From: Roseburia zhanii
GTDB taxonomy: Bacteria > Bacillota > Clostridia > Lachnospirales > Lachnospiraceae
Assembly (NCBI RefSeq): GCF_014287635.1
Contig: NZ_JACOPH010000008.1
Location: 1-64,000, forward strand
Direction: 5' to 3'
DNA: 64,000 bases
Shown: one piece after another, positions 54,102-63,037 of the stretch
Layout of the letters: every line of letters starts with the position of its first letter
Position numbering within the stretch: position 1 is the stretch's first letter
The notes under the pieces: generated by a model
What the model was told of the DNA's origin: nothing
The model's input: the letters and a program-made list of their open reading frames with translations, nothing else
Database searches by the model: none
Made by a program: the position numbers and the translations under genes

Positions 54102-55772
54102 TTGAAACAGAAATCAACAGAACATTCAAAGCTTAAGATCATTCCATTAGGAGGATTAGAACAGATTGGAATGAATATTACAGCTTTCGAATACGAAGAC
54201 AGCATTATTGTAGTGGATTGCGGATTGTCATTCCCGGAGGACGATATGTTAGGAATCGATCTTGTCATTCCGGACATCACATATTTGAAAGAGAATATGG
54301 ATAAAGTAAAGGGATTTTTTATCACACATGGACACGAAGATCATATTGGTGCGATCCCTTATGTATTAAAAGAATTAAATGTACCGATCTATGCGACAAA
54401 ATTAACGATCGGTATCATTGACCATAAGTTAAAAGAACACAATATGCTGACAAAGGTAAAACGAAAAGTAGTTAAGTACGGACAGCACATCAATCTGGGC
54501 AATTTCAGGGTGGAATTTATCAAAACAAATCATAGTATTCAGGATGCGGCAGCACTTGCAATCTATTCTCCGGCAGGAATCGTGGTACACACAGGAGATT
54601 TCAAAGTAGATTATACACCGGTATTTGGAGATACCATCGATCTTGCAAGATTAGGCGAACTTGGTAAAAAAGGTGTCCTTGCGCTGATGTGTGACAGTAC
54701 AAATGCAGAACGTCCGGGATTTACGATGTCAGAAAAATCCGTAGGAAAGACATTTGATAACCTGTTTGCAGAACATAAAAATTCAAGGATCATCATCGCT
54801 ACTTTTGCATCGAATGTAGACCGTGTACAGCAGATCATCAATTCAGCATACAAATATGGCAGAAAAGTAGTCGTAGAAGGAAGAAGTATGGTCAATATCA
54901 TTTCTACTGCGACAGAATTAGGATACTTAGATATACCGGAGAATACACTGATCGACATTGAACAGCTTAAGAATTATCCGGACGAGCAGACGGTACTCAT
55001 TACAACCGGAAGTCAGGGAGAATCCATGGCAGCGTTGTCACGTATGGCATCCGGTATGCATAAGAAGATCGCGATCAAGCCAAAAGATACGATCATCTTT
55101 TCTTCCCATCCGATTCCGGGTAATGAGAAGGCAGTTTCAAACGTGATCAATGAACTGTTTATGAAGGGCGCAAATGTTATCTTTCAGGATGCCCATGTAT
55201 CAGGACATGCCTGCCGGGAAGATATCAAGCTGATCTATTCACTGGTTCGTCCGAAATATGCAATTCCGGTTCATGGAGAATACAGACATCTGATGGCACA
55301 GGCAAGTATTGCAGAAGAATTAGGATATGACAAAGACCATATCTTTATCTTATCTTCCGGTGATGTTTTAGAATTAGATGAAGAAGATGCAAAAGTGACC
55401 GGACATGTACATGTCGGAAATGTCATGGTAGACGGACTTGGCGTTGGTGATGTTGGAAATATCGTACTTCGTGACAGACAGCATTTAGCAGAAGAAGGTA
55501 TCATCATTGTTGTTCTGACCTTAGAAGCAGGTTCCGGACAGGTACTTGCAGGCCCGGATATCGTATCAAGGGGATTTGTCTATGTCAGAGGTTCCGAGAG
55601 CCTGATGGATGAAGCAAAGCAGGTATTAGACGTCACAATGCAGCAGATGATGGATAAAAATGTAACCGACTGGGGCAAGATCAAATCAGAAATCAAAGAT
55701 GCCTTAGGAGAATTTGTCTGGAAAGAAACAAAGAGAAGACCGATGATCATACCGATTATTATGGAAGTATAA
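54102..55772 (+). CDS. rnj: ribonuclease J
   Basis: The 556-aa metallo-beta-lactamase/beta-CASP nuclease degrades and matures RNA (5'-exo and endo activities). The metal motif is THGHEDHIGA (about residues 74-83), with HTGDF and the beta-CASP motif; RMA-type C-terminal region ends in ALGEFVWKETKRRPMIIPI. The start is TTG 54102 with GGAGGT 8-9 nt upstream and a KQKSTEHSKLKIIPLGGLEQIG beginning. It follows DUF1292 by 44 nt. Only one RNase J is seen here; J1 or J2 cannot be told. Confidence 0.93.
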   Translation: MKQKSTEHSKLKIIPLGGLEQIGMNITAFEYEDSIIVVDCGLSFPEDDMLGIDLVIPDITYLKENMDKVKGFFITHGHEDHIGAIPYVLKELNVPIYATKLTIGIIDHKLKEHNMLTKVKRKVVKYGQHINLGNFRVEFIKTNHSIQDAAALAIYSPAGIVVHTGDFKVDYTPVFGDTIDLARLGELGKKGVLALMCDSTNAERPGFTMSEKSVGKTFDNLFAEHKNSRIIIATFASNVDRVQQIINSAYKYGRKVVVEGRSMVNIISTATELGYLDIPENTLIDIEQLKNYPDEQTVLITTGSQGESMAALSRMASGMHKKIAIKPKDTIIFSSHPIPGNEKAVSNVINELFMKGANVIFQDAHVSGHACREDIKLIYSLVRPKYAIPVHGEYRHLMAQASIAEELGYDKDHIFILSSGDVLELDEEDAKVTGHVHVGNVMVDGLGVGDVGNIVLRDRQHLAEEGIIIVVLTLEAGSGQVLAGPDIVSRGFVYVRGSESLMDEAKQVLDVTMQQMMDKNVTDWGKIKSEIKDALGEFVWKETKRRPMIIPIIMEV

Positions 55773-55825
55773 GATTACCGTTTGCGGGATACCTGTGAAT
55801 GGTAAGAGTGGTCGGGAGGATAGAT

Positions 55826-56206
55826 ATGAATCAGGTGCAGGAAGCGACAGAAACGCTGATCGCAGCAATTAAAGAAAGTAAAGAATATAACCGGTATCAG
55901 AGGGCAAAGCAGGAACTCAGAGGATATCCCCTGTTAAAACAGCAGGCAGATGAATTTCGTAAGAAAAACTATGATATGCAGAATAGCAGAATGGATATCT
56001 TTGAAGAAGCAGATAAGTTACAGCGGGAATATGCAGAAGTGATCAATCATCCCGTTGTAAGAGAATATCTGACAGCCGAAAATGCATTCTGCCGGATCGT
56101 ACAGCAGATTAACTGGCAGCTGATCGAGAATCTGGATTTTGAAGCAGATTTTGAAGGAAAGCAGACAGAAGGTTTCACAGACGGAGGAGATTATGAACGC
56201 CAGTAA
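55826..56206 (+). CDS. YlbF/YmcA family protein
   Basis: The 126-aa helical protein fits the YlbF/YmcA (Com_YlbF) family: ETLIAAIKESKEYNRYQRAK at the start, LKQQADEFRKKNYDMQ in the middle and FCRIVQQINWQLIENLDFE at the end. In Bacillus such proteins form a Y-complex with YaaT that works with RNase Y on RNA and affects competence and biofilm. Being next to rnj, an RNA-decay role is plausible. ATG 55826 has GGGAGGA upstream. Confidence 0.85.
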   Translation: MNQVQEATETLIAAIKESKEYNRYQRAKQELRGYPLLKQQADEFRKKNYDMQNSRMDIFEEADKLQREYAEVINHPVVREYLTAENAFCRIVQQINWQLIENLDFEADFEGKQTEGFTDGGDYERQ

Positions 56207-56585
56207 AGTGGTAATGAAAATTATAAGTATCAGTTTTTCCATTCTTGTTACGATACTGATTGTGCTTTGTTTATATCAGGGTGGCAGAATGGCATATGAT
56301 TTTGGTTATCGTGTATTTACAGAACAGGCAGTAGATACGGAAGAAAATGCAAAAGAGAAAGTAGTGCAGATATCATCAGATATGAGTGCAAGAGATATCG
56401 GTGCTTTGTTAGAAAAGAAAGGGTTAGTGCGTAGTGCAGACCTGTTTGCAGTACAGTTAAAATTATCCTCATATTCCAAAAAGATCAAAGCAGGTGTTTA
56501 TACACTATCGACATCTATGACTGCAAAAGATATGATGCAGGTGATGTCCGCAGACGAAGTTACAGAAACCGAAACAGAGGAATGA
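56193..56585 (+). CDS. short MltG/YceG-like membrane protein (N-terminal part only)
   Basis: The 130-aa protein has one membrane helix (about 7-30) and an extracytoplasmic segment VVQISSDMSARDIGALLEKK followed by SYSKKIKAGVYTLSTSMTAK, the LysM-like subdomain at the front of MltG transglycosylases. The catalytic YceG part (about 200 residues) is absent. Similar short proteins sit before trmR in other Clostridia, so it may be a normal short family and not a fragment. The start at 56193 has GGAGGAGA and overlaps ylbF by 14 nt. Confidence 0.75.
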   Translation: MNASKVVMKIISISFSILVTILIVLCLYQGGRMAYDFGYRVFTEQAVDTEENAKEKVVQISSDMSARDIGALLEKKGLVRSADLFAVQLKLSSYSKKIKAGVYTLSTSMTAKDMMQVMSADEVTETETEE

Positions 56586-56594
56586 TATAAAGAT

Positions 56595-57257
56595 ATGATA
56601 GCAGATGAACGTCTTGTGACATATATCAATTCATTAGATACCGGTAATACCGCATTTTTAAATCAATTAGAACAGGAAGCACTAGATACATTTGTTCCGA
56701 TCATACGAAAGGAAACACAGCAGTTTTTAAAATGGATACTTGCAGCTACACAGCCGAAACGTATCTTAGAGGTAGGAACAGCCGTTGGTTTTTCTACATT
56801 ACTGATGGCAGAGTATAATCCCATAGAGTGCAGGATCGTTACGATCGAGAATTATGAGAAACGTATCCCGATCGCCAAGGCAAATTTTAAAGCAGCGGGA
56901 AGGGAGCAGATGATCACATTATTAGAAGGTGATGCCGCAGAGATCCTTCCAACCTTAGATGAAACATTTGATTTCATTTTTATGGATGCTGCCAAAGCAC
57001 AGTATATCCATTTTTTACCGGAATTAGTGAGGCTGCTAGATACAGATGGCACCTTGGTTTCTGATAATGTATTACAGGACGGGGATATCATAGAATCCCG
57101 TTTTGCAGTGACAAGAAGAAACCGTACGATCCATAAAAGAATGAGGGAATATCTGTATGCAGTCACACACCATGAGGAATTAGTAAGTACCGTATTGCCG
57201 ATCGGAGATGGACTGACTGTAAGTACGAAAAAGCAGATTGTGAGGAAGAACAGATGA
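56595..57257 (+). CDS. trmR: SAM-dependent O-methyltransferase, probable TrmR
   Basis: The 220-aa class I methyltransferase has RILEVGTAVGFSTLLMAEYN (about residues 55-74) and FDFIFMDAAKAQYIHFLPE, typical of the catechol-O-methyltransferase-like family. Bacillus TrmR (YrrM) methylates 5-hydroxyuridine in tRNA wobble position to 5-methoxyuridine. The next gene is a U32 peptidase-like TrhP homolog that makes the hydroxyuridine, as in the Bacillus yrrMNO cluster, so this assignment is strongly backed by context. It overlaps trhP by 4 nt. Confidence 0.85.
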   Translation: MIADERLVTYINSLDTGNTAFLNQLEQEALDTFVPIIRKETQQFLKWILAATQPKRILEVGTAVGFSTLLMAEYNPIECRIVTIENYEKRIPIAKANFKAAGREQMITLLEGDAAEILPTLDETFDFIFMDAAKAQYIHFLPELVRLLDTDGTLVSDNVLQDGDIIESRFAVTRRNRTIHKRMREYLYAVTHHEELVSTVLPIGDGLTVSTKKQIVRKNR

Positions 57258-58483
57258 AACGTCCAGAATTATTGATACCGGCGAGCAGCCTTGAAGTTTT
57301 AAAAATAGCAGTTGTATTTGGAGCAGATGCAGTATATATTGGTGGTGAGGCATTTGGACTCCGTGCCAAAGCAAAGAATTTTACAAAAGAAGAAATGGCA
57401 GAAGGTATCGCCTTTGCACATGAACATGGTGTCAAAGTATATGTTACGGCAAATATCCTTGCACATAATGGAGATCTTGAAGGTGTGCGGGAGTACTTTG
57501 TAGAATTAAAAGAATTAAAACCGGATGCCCTGATCATTGCAGATCCCGGAGTCTTTATGATCGCAAAGGAAGTCTGTCCGGAGATTGAAAGACATATCAG
57601 CACACAGGCGAATAATACCAACTATGGAACTTACATGTTCTGGTATGCGCAGGGAGCAAAACGTGTCGTATCAGCAAGGGAATTATCTTTGCAGGAGATT
57701 AAAGATATCCGGTCAAATATACCGGATGATCTTGAAATCGAAACCTTTATCCATGGTGCAATGTGTATCTCATATTCAGGCAGATGCCTGTTAAGTAACT
57801 ATTTAGTCGGAAGAGATGCAAATCAGGGAGCCTGTACCCATCCATGCCGCTGGAAATATTCTATCGTAGAAGAAAAACGTCCGGGAGAATATATGCCGGT
57901 ATTTGAAAATGAACGGGGAACCTATATTTTTAACTCCAAAGATCTGTGCATGATCGAACATATACCGGAATTATTTGATGCCGGAATCGACAGTTTTAAG
58001 ATTGAAGGCAGAATGAAAACAGCCCTTTATGTGGCAACGGTAGCAAGGACATACCGGAAAGCGATCGATGATTATATGGAATCACCGGAACTTTATAAAG
58101 AACATATGCCATGGTATTTAGAACAGATATCAAACTGTACTTACCGCCAGTTTACAACAGGATTTTTCTTTGGAAAACCTTCGGAGGAAGCACAGATTTA
58201 TGATAATAACACATATCTGAAAGAGTATACCTATTTAGGGATCGTAGGCGATTGCATAGATGGGCTCTATCAGATCGAACAGCGGAATAAGTTTTCTGTC
58301 GGGGAAGAAATAGAAGTGATGAAACCGTCAGGGGAGAATCTTATCGTAACTGTTCAGAAAATACTAGATGAAGACGGAAATGAAATGGAATCCGCACCTC
58401 ATCCGAAGCAGAAACTATTGATAGATTTAGGTACACCATTAGTGCGCTATGATATTTTACGCAGAAAAGAAGAGGAGTGTTGA
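57254..58483 (+). CDS. trhP: U32-family tRNA 5-hydroxyuridine synthesis protein, TrhP-like
   Basis: The 409-aa protein is of the peptidase U32 family: LLIPASSLEVLKIAVVFGAD, GAMCISYSGRCLLSNYLVGR with cysteines expected for an Fe-S cluster (GACTHPCRWKYS), and FKIEGRMKTALYVATV. In E. coli and Bacillus, TrhP needs prephenate and hydroxylates U34 of tRNA. Here a single long gene replaces the two Bacillus genes yrrN and yrrO, with the C-terminal U32 domain present (about 330-400). Overlaps trmR. Confidence 0.87.
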   Translation: MKRPELLIPASSLEVLKIAVVFGADAVYIGGEAFGLRAKAKNFTKEEMAEGIAFAHEHGVKVYVTANILAHNGDLEGVREYFVELKELKPDALIIADPGVFMIAKEVCPEIERHISTQANNTNYGTYMFWYAQGAKRVVSARELSLQEIKDIRSNIPDDLEIETFIHGAMCISYSGRCLLSNYLVGRDANQGACTHPCRWKYSIVEEKRPGEYMPVFENERGTYIFNSKDLCMIEHIPELFDAGIDSFKIEGRMKTALYVATVARTYRKAIDDYMESPELYKEHMPWYLEQISNCTYRQFTTGFFFGKPSEEAQIYDNNTYLKEYTYLGIVGDCIDGLYQIEQRNKFSVGEEIEVMKPSGENLIVTVQKILDEDGNEMESAPHPKQKLLIDLGTPLVRYDILRRKEEEC

Positions 58484-58485
58484 CG

Positions 58486-59541
58486 ATGAAACAGGAAAAG
58501 TACGTTGCATATGTAGGCACCTATACTTATGAACATAGTATAGGAATCCATATTTATGATTTAGATGTTTTGAATGGAACGATGAAGGAGCGTAAAGTAA
58601 TTGAGATCAATAATCCTTCAGACCTGATCGTTTCTACAAATGGAAAATTCCTATATTCCATTACAGACGAAGGTGTGAAATCTTTTAAAGTACTTCCTGA
58701 TGGAGATTTAGAGCCGATGAACGAACAGTGGATCGGCGGTATGAGAGGCTGTTATATCGATGTTGATAGGGAAAACCGTTATCTGTATGTTGCAGGTTAC
58801 CATGATGGACGAGTTTCCATGATGAATATCAATGAAGATGGTTCCGTAGGAGAGATCGCAGATGGTATCTTCCATAAAGGTGTGGGAAGAAGTGCTGCAG
58901 ACAGAAGCAGCCGTCCGCATGTCAACTGTGTAAAAGTAACACCGGATCAGAAGTATCTGTGTGCAGTCGATGGAGCTTTAGACCATGTCAAAGTGTACCG
59001 GATCAATTATACGACCGGCAAATTAAAATTAGTAGATATTATCCGTTGTGACTTAGATTCAGCACCAAAGATGATCCGTTTCAGCAAAGATGGCAAAAAT
59101 GCATATATCTTAAATGAGTTGAAGAATACCGTTGATGTATATAATTATTATATTGATGAAAAAGGCCCGGAATTTGACCGTATCCAGACCATTTCTACAG
59201 AGGCAAAAGTAGATGACCGCTGCAGTTCCCAGAATATGGAGTTCTCATGGGATGGAAAGTATCTGTTCTGCTGTAGTGCAGGAACAGATGAAGTAACGAT
59301 CTTTGAACGTGGTGAGGAAACCGGTATGCTGACATTGAACTGTATCACACCGATCAGCGGAGATTTCCCGAAAGCATTAGCAGTATTTCCTGATGACAAA
59401 CATTTCATGACATTGAACCATGAAACAAATGAGATCAATACTTATGCAACATTTTATGATAAGAAGTTTGCATTGATGGAAGGAAAACCGATCAAGATCG
59501 ACAAACCAAACTGTGTATTTATCCATAAGTTAGAAGGTTAA
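58486..59541 (+). CDS. lactonase family beta-propeller protein
   Basis: The 351-aa protein matches the 6-phosphogluconolactonase/YbhE-like seven-blade propeller family: YVAYVGTYTYEHSIGIHIYD at the start, repeated blade patterns such as NRYLYVAGYHDGRVS, SSRPHVNCVKVTPDQKYLCA and FPKALAVFPDDKHFMTLNHE. No signal peptide. It may hydrolyse a sugar lactone, but substrate is not shown. ATG 58486 has AGAGGAG 8 nt upstream, placed before the trhP stop. Last gene before a strong terminator. Confidence 0.8.
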   Translation: MKQEKYVAYVGTYTYEHSIGIHIYDLDVLNGTMKERKVIEINNPSDLIVSTNGKFLYSITDEGVKSFKVLPDGDLEPMNEQWIGGMRGCYIDVDRENRYLYVAGYHDGRVSMMNINEDGSVGEIADGIFHKGVGRSAADRSSRPHVNCVKVTPDQKYLCAVDGALDHVKVYRINYTTGKLKLVDIIRCDLDSAPKMIRFSKDGKNAYILNELKNTVDVYNYYIDEKGPEFDRIQTISTEAKVDDRCSSQNMEFSWDGKYLFCCSAGTDEVTIFERGEETGMLTLNCITPISGDFPKALAVFPDDKHFMTLNHETNEINTYATFYDKKFALMEGKPIKIDKPNCVFIHKLEG

Positions 59542-59542
59542 A

Positions 59543-59590
59543 AAATACCGGTTCCACAAGAATGAAAATAATTGTGGAACCGGTATTTTA
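59543..59590. terminator. terminator after the lactonase gene
   Basis: AAATACCGGTTCCACAA pairs with TTGTGGAACCGGTATTT (arms about 59543-59559 and 59571-59588), then T residues. It can serve both strands, aroC being convergent. Confidence 0.9.
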
Positions 59591-59604
59591 TTTTAAAATT
59601 GTAT

Positions 59605-59720
59605 TCAGATTAACATTCTTCCCGCAAGGGAGCCGTATGACATATGTACACCGTCTTCGATATAAACGTGGTCACCACAACTTCCCAGCAGATCTTTTAA
59701 AATGCCAAGACGCTTTGCGC
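59605..59720 (-). pseudogene. possible fragment of a sugar O-acetyltransferase
   Basis: Downstream of aroC, in another minus frame, the DNA reads AKRLGILKDLLGSCGDHVYI then EDGVHMSYGS and stops at 59605. This resembles the segment just before the hexapeptide repeats of maltose/galactoside-type acetyltransferases (LLKELFGSCGE.V.IEPPF..DYG). Only about 35 residues exist and there is no start codon, so it may be chance or a relic. Confidence 0.3.
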
Positions 59721-60818
59721 TTAGTTTTTATAAAAATTACAGATATTATCCATTTTTGCGGACATATTGAAAAGCATGGCATCAAGGATCGTAAGTGCTG
59801 CCATGGATTCTACGACAACGACCGCACGAGGAACAATGATCGGATCATGCCGTCCATGAATGGATATCTCGATGTCCTCACCGGATTTGTTGACCGTTTT
59901 CTGTAAAGAGGCAACAGAAGGTGTTGGCTTTACGGCTGCACGGAAGATAATCTTTGAACCATCACTCATACCGCCTAGAACACCACCGGAATGGTTCGTG
60001 GATTTGGCAACCGTATGATCATTTGTCATGTAAAAGCTGTCATTGTTTGTGGTTCCTTTTGCAAGTGCCACGTCGAATCCGTCACCGATCTCAAAGCCTT
60101 TTACGGCACCGATCGAAAGGATGGCTTTTGCGAGATTGGCATCTAATTTTTCAAAGACAGGATCACCGATGCCGGCTGGAACACCATCGATGATACATTC
60201 GATCACACCACCGGCAGAGTCGGATTCAGACAGACATTTTTCTAAATATTCTTCTGCTTTTTTGGCAGCATCTGCATCCGGCATATAAAGCGGATTGTTG
60301 TAGATGGTATCCGCATCAAAAGAAGAAATGCGGATAGCTCCGATGGATTTTGTGTAGGTAGTGAGAGTGATACCCAGCTGTTTTAATATCTTTGCAGCGA
60401 TTGCTCCGGCGGCAACTCTGCCGATGGTTTCCCTGCCGGAAGAACGTCCGCCGCCACGATAATCCCGAAAACCGTATTTGGCATCAAAAGTATAGTCTGC
60501 ATGTCCGGGACGGTAGTAACTTGCAATTTCACTATAGTCTTTAGATTTCTGGTTATTATTAAATACAACAAGAGAAATCGGTGTGCCGGTTGTCTTTCCC
60601 TCAAAGACACCGGAGAGGATCTCTACTGCATCATCTTCCTTACGGGGGGTAGAGTAGCGGGACTGTCCCGGTTTCCTGCGGTTTAGATATATCTGGATAT
60701 CTTCTTTTGATAGAGGAAGTCCTGCCGGACATCCGTCGATCACGACACCGATACCCTTTCCATGGGATTCCCCCCATGTTGTGATCTTAAATATATTGCC
60801 ATATGTTGAACCTGCCAT
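59721..60818 (-). CDS. aroC: chorismate synthase
   Basis: The 365-aa flavoenzyme converts EPSP to chorismate, the last shikimate step, using reduced FMN. Signatures: STYGNIFKITTWGESHGKGI (residues 3-22), PGHADYTFDAKYGFRDYRGGGRSSGRE and the C-terminal HGRHDPIIVPRAVVVVE. The start at 60818 (MAGSTYGN) has GGAGG upstream; the open frame extends 38 codons without support. No other aro genes are near. Divergent from an LRR protein gene. Confidence 0.96.
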   Translation of the reverse strand: MAGSTYGNIFKITTWGESHGKGIGVVIDGCPAGLPLSKEDIQIYLNRRKPGQSRYSTPRKEDDAVEILSGVFEGKTTGTPISLVVFNNNQKSKDYSEIASYYRPGHADYTFDAKYGFRDYRGGGRSSGRETIGRVAAGAIAAKILKQLGITLTTYTKSIGAIRISSFDADTIYNNPLYMPDADAAKKAEEYLEKCLSESDSAGGVIECIIDGVPAGIGDPVFEKLDANLAKAILSIGAVKGFEIGDGFDVALAKGTTNNDSFYMTNDHTVAKSTNHSGGVLGGMSDGSKIIFRAAVKPTPSVASLQKTVNKSGEDIEISIHGRHDPIIVPRAVVVVESMAALTILDAMLFNMSAKMDNICNFYKN

Positions 60819-60903
60819 GTAAGCCTCCTGATATTCGTATACTTTGGTATTCTGTAATGTTATCGTTACATACTTTGTTACTGTAAAATCATACAGTGAT
60901 TTT

Positions 60904-60932
60904 ATTATAAAGGGAATAGTGTGGTAAATCAA
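60904..60932 (-). promoter_or_regulatory. aroC promoter
   Basis: On the minus strand TTGATT (60932-60927), 17 bp, TATAAT (60909-60904), giving a leader of about 80 nt. Confidence 0.6.
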
Positions 60933-60974
60933 GGTTTTGTGGATAAAAGTACGGAAACTCTAGATGGAAAAACA

Positions 60975-61003
60975 TTGCCAATACGGAAAATGCATGATAT
61001 AAT
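60975..61003 (+). promoter_or_regulatory. promoter of the LRR protein gene
   Basis: TTGCCA (60975-60980), 17 bp, TATAAT (60998-61003), about 28 nt before ATG 61032. Confidence 0.65.
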
Positions 61004-61031
61004 TTATCAAAATAAGATGGAGGTGTTACCT

Positions 61032-61706
61032 ATGAAAAAAAGACTTATGTTTTTAATGAGTGTATTATTTGTATTAACATTTGGTATTTCCATCAAACAG
61101 CCGGCAATGGTCTGTTATGCACAGGAAGATGACAGTGATTATGACGACGATGATGATGATGACGAAGAAGACGATGAGGAAGATGAACTTTATGAAGAAG
61201 GCGATGAAATTGTAACTTCTAACAAATATGTATACGAAGTACTTTCGTGGGATGAAAGCAAGGAGAGTGGAACAGTTGCATTTTGTGAAGCAGGTAAAAA
61301 AACAGTAAAAAGCATCAAGATTCCGGCAACTATTTCAGAGGATGGTTATAGTTTTAAAGTAATTGCGATCGAGGAAGAAGCATGCGAAGATTATAAACAG
61401 CTGCAGACAGTGCAGATTGCAGACAATGTGCAGACGATTGAAGAAGACGCATTTAAGAATTGCCAGAAATTAAAGAGCGTTATCATAGGAAAAGGTCTGA
61501 AAAAAATAGAAGCAAAAGCTTTTTATGGTGACAGGAATCTAAAGAAGATCACGATCAATTCTAAAAAACTTAACTCTGTTGGTAAAAACGCATTTCGCAA
61601 TCTCAACAAGAAGTGTGTAGTAAAGGTACCGGATATGAAAATTGCAGCATACCAGAAGTTATTTATAAAGGGTGGTGCAATGCGAAAAGTTACATTTAGG
61701 AAATAA
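61032..61706 (+). CDS. exported BspA-like leucine-rich repeat protein with an acidic tract
   Basis: The 224-aa protein has a signal peptide (MKKRLMFLMSVLFVLTFGIS to about residue 33, AQED), an unbroken acidic stretch at about 35-62 made almost wholly of Asp and Glu, then LRR_5 repeats (VQTIEEDAFKNCQKLKSVII, GLKKIEAKAFYGDRNLKKIT) and the C-terminal KLFIKGGAMRKVTFRK cap. There is no anchor. It belongs to cell-surface or secreted BspA-like proteins, role unknown. GGAGGTG is 7 nt before ATG 61032. Confidence 0.8.
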   Translation: MKKRLMFLMSVLFVLTFGISIKQPAMVCYAQEDDSDYDDDDDDDEEDDEEDELYEEGDEIVTSNKYVYEVLSWDESKESGTVAFCEAGKKTVKSIKIPATISEDGYSFKVIAIEEEACEDYKQLQTVQIADNVQTIEEDAFKNCQKLKSVIIGKGLKKIEAKAFYGDRNLKKITINSKKLNSVGKNAFRNLNKKCVVKVPDMKIAAYQKLFIKGGAMRKVTFRK

Positions 61707-61719
61707 TATCAGGGAATTG

Positions 61720-61756
61720 ATTGCCAGGATCACGATCTGTGTTTCTGGCAATTTGT
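61720..61756 (+). terminator. hairpin between the LRR gene and tgt
   Basis: ATTGCCAG (61720-61727) pairs with CTGGCAAT (61745-61752), then TTGTTT. A plausible intrinsic terminator with a loop of 17 nt. Confidence 0.55.
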
Positions 61757-61787
61757 TTCGAAAAAAAGAAGAATGGAAGATATCACA

Positions 61788-62930
61788 ATGGCAGAATATA
61801 AACTATTAAAAAAAGACGGAAATGCAAAACGGGCAGAATTCCACACGGTACATGGTGTGATCCAGACACCGGTTTTTATGAATGTTGGAACAGCAGCTGC
61901 GATCAAAGGAGCAGTATCTACAGAAGATTTAGAGCAGATCAAGACACAGGTAGAATTATCGAATACCTATCATCTGCATGTCAGACCGGGAGATGATCTG
62001 ATCTATGAGATGGGTGGTCTGCATAAGTTTATGTCATGGAATAAACCGATTCTTACCGATTCAGGCGGATTTCAGGTATTTTCATTAGCAGGACTCCGTA
62101 AGATCAAAGAGGAAGGTGTATATTTCAATTCCCATATTGATGGACGTAAGATTTTTATGGGGCCGGAAGAAAGTATGCAGATCCAGTCTAATTTAGCTTC
62201 AACGATCGCAATGGCATTTGATGAATGTCCGAGCAGTGTGGCAGACCATACTTATGTACAAAATTCCGTTGACCGGACAACCAGATGGCTGGAACGCTGT
62301 AAGACGGAGATGAACCGCTTAAACGGACTTGAGCGGACGATCAACAAAGAACAGCTTTTATTTGGCATCAATCAGGGTGCTGTTTACGAAGATATCCGTA
62401 TCGATCATGCCAAAAGAATTTCAGAAATGGAGTTAGACGGATATGCAGTTGGTGGATTGGCAGTCGGCGAAACACATGAAGAAATGTATCATATCTTAGA
62501 TGTGACAGTGCCGCATCTGCCGGAGAATAAGCCAACATATCTGATGGGTGTCGGAACACCGGCAAATATTTTAGAAGCTGTTGACCGTGGAGTGGATTTC
62601 TTTGACTGTGTATATCCGACTAGAAATGGTCGTCATGGTCATGTATATACGAATCAGGGTAAGATCAACCTGTTCAATCAGAAATATGCAAAAGATGCAA
62701 GACCGATCGAAGAAGGCTGCCAGTGCCCGACCTGCCGCCGTTACAGCAGGGCATATATCAGACATCTGCTGAAAGCAAAGGAAATGCTTGGTATGCGTCT
62801 GACCGTACTTCACAATCTGTATTTTTACAATACGATGATGGAAGAGATCAGGGATGCGATCGATGCGGGCAGATATCAGAGTTATAAAGAAGAAAAATTA
62901 TATCGTATGGCACAGGGACCACAGGAGTAA
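61788..62930 (+). CDS. tgt: queuine tRNA-ribosyltransferase
   Basis: The 380-aa enzyme exchanges guanine-34 for preQ1 in tRNAs with GUN anticodons. Signatures: LSNTYHLHVRPG, LTDSGGFQVFSL with the general-acid Asp, GVDFFDCVYPTRNGRHG with the nucleophile Asp, and the zinc site CQCPTCRRYSRAYIRHLLK. ATG 61788 has GGAAGA 7 nt upstream; ATG 61773 in frame gives five more residues and cannot be excluded. It lies upstream of yajC, the common tgt-yajC order. Confidence 0.95.
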   Translation: MAEYKLLKKDGNAKRAEFHTVHGVIQTPVFMNVGTAAAIKGAVSTEDLEQIKTQVELSNTYHLHVRPGDDLIYEMGGLHKFMSWNKPILTDSGGFQVFSLAGLRKIKEEGVYFNSHIDGRKIFMGPEESMQIQSNLASTIAMAFDECPSSVADHTYVQNSVDRTTRWLERCKTEMNRLNGLERTINKEQLLFGINQGAVYEDIRIDHAKRISEMELDGYAVGGLAVGETHEEMYHILDVTVPHLPENKPTYLMGVGTPANILEAVDRGVDFFDCVYPTRNGRHGHVYTNQGKINLFNQKYAKDARPIEEGCQCPTCRRYSRAYIRHLLKAKEMLGMRLTVLHNLYFYNTMMEEIRDAIDAGRYQSYKEEKLYRMAQGPQE

Positions 62931-62953
62931 AGACTAAAATTTCTATAAACTAC

Positions 62954-62982
62954 TTGCCCTTTTATAAAGATTTGTGTACAAT
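62954..62982 (+). promoter_or_regulatory. yajC promoter
   Basis: TTGCCC (62954-62959), 17 bp, TACAAT (62977-62982), in the 107-nt gap after tgt. Confidence 0.6.
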
Positions 62983-63037
62983 AGTCTAAGTGCTTTGAGA
63001 GTATAGAATAGTTACGATTTTATTAGGAGGAAGAATA

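Noticed and set aside
59562..59906. 114-codon plus-strand ORF
   Set aside because: It begins inside the lactonase terminator and then runs antisense to aroC; no ribosome site.
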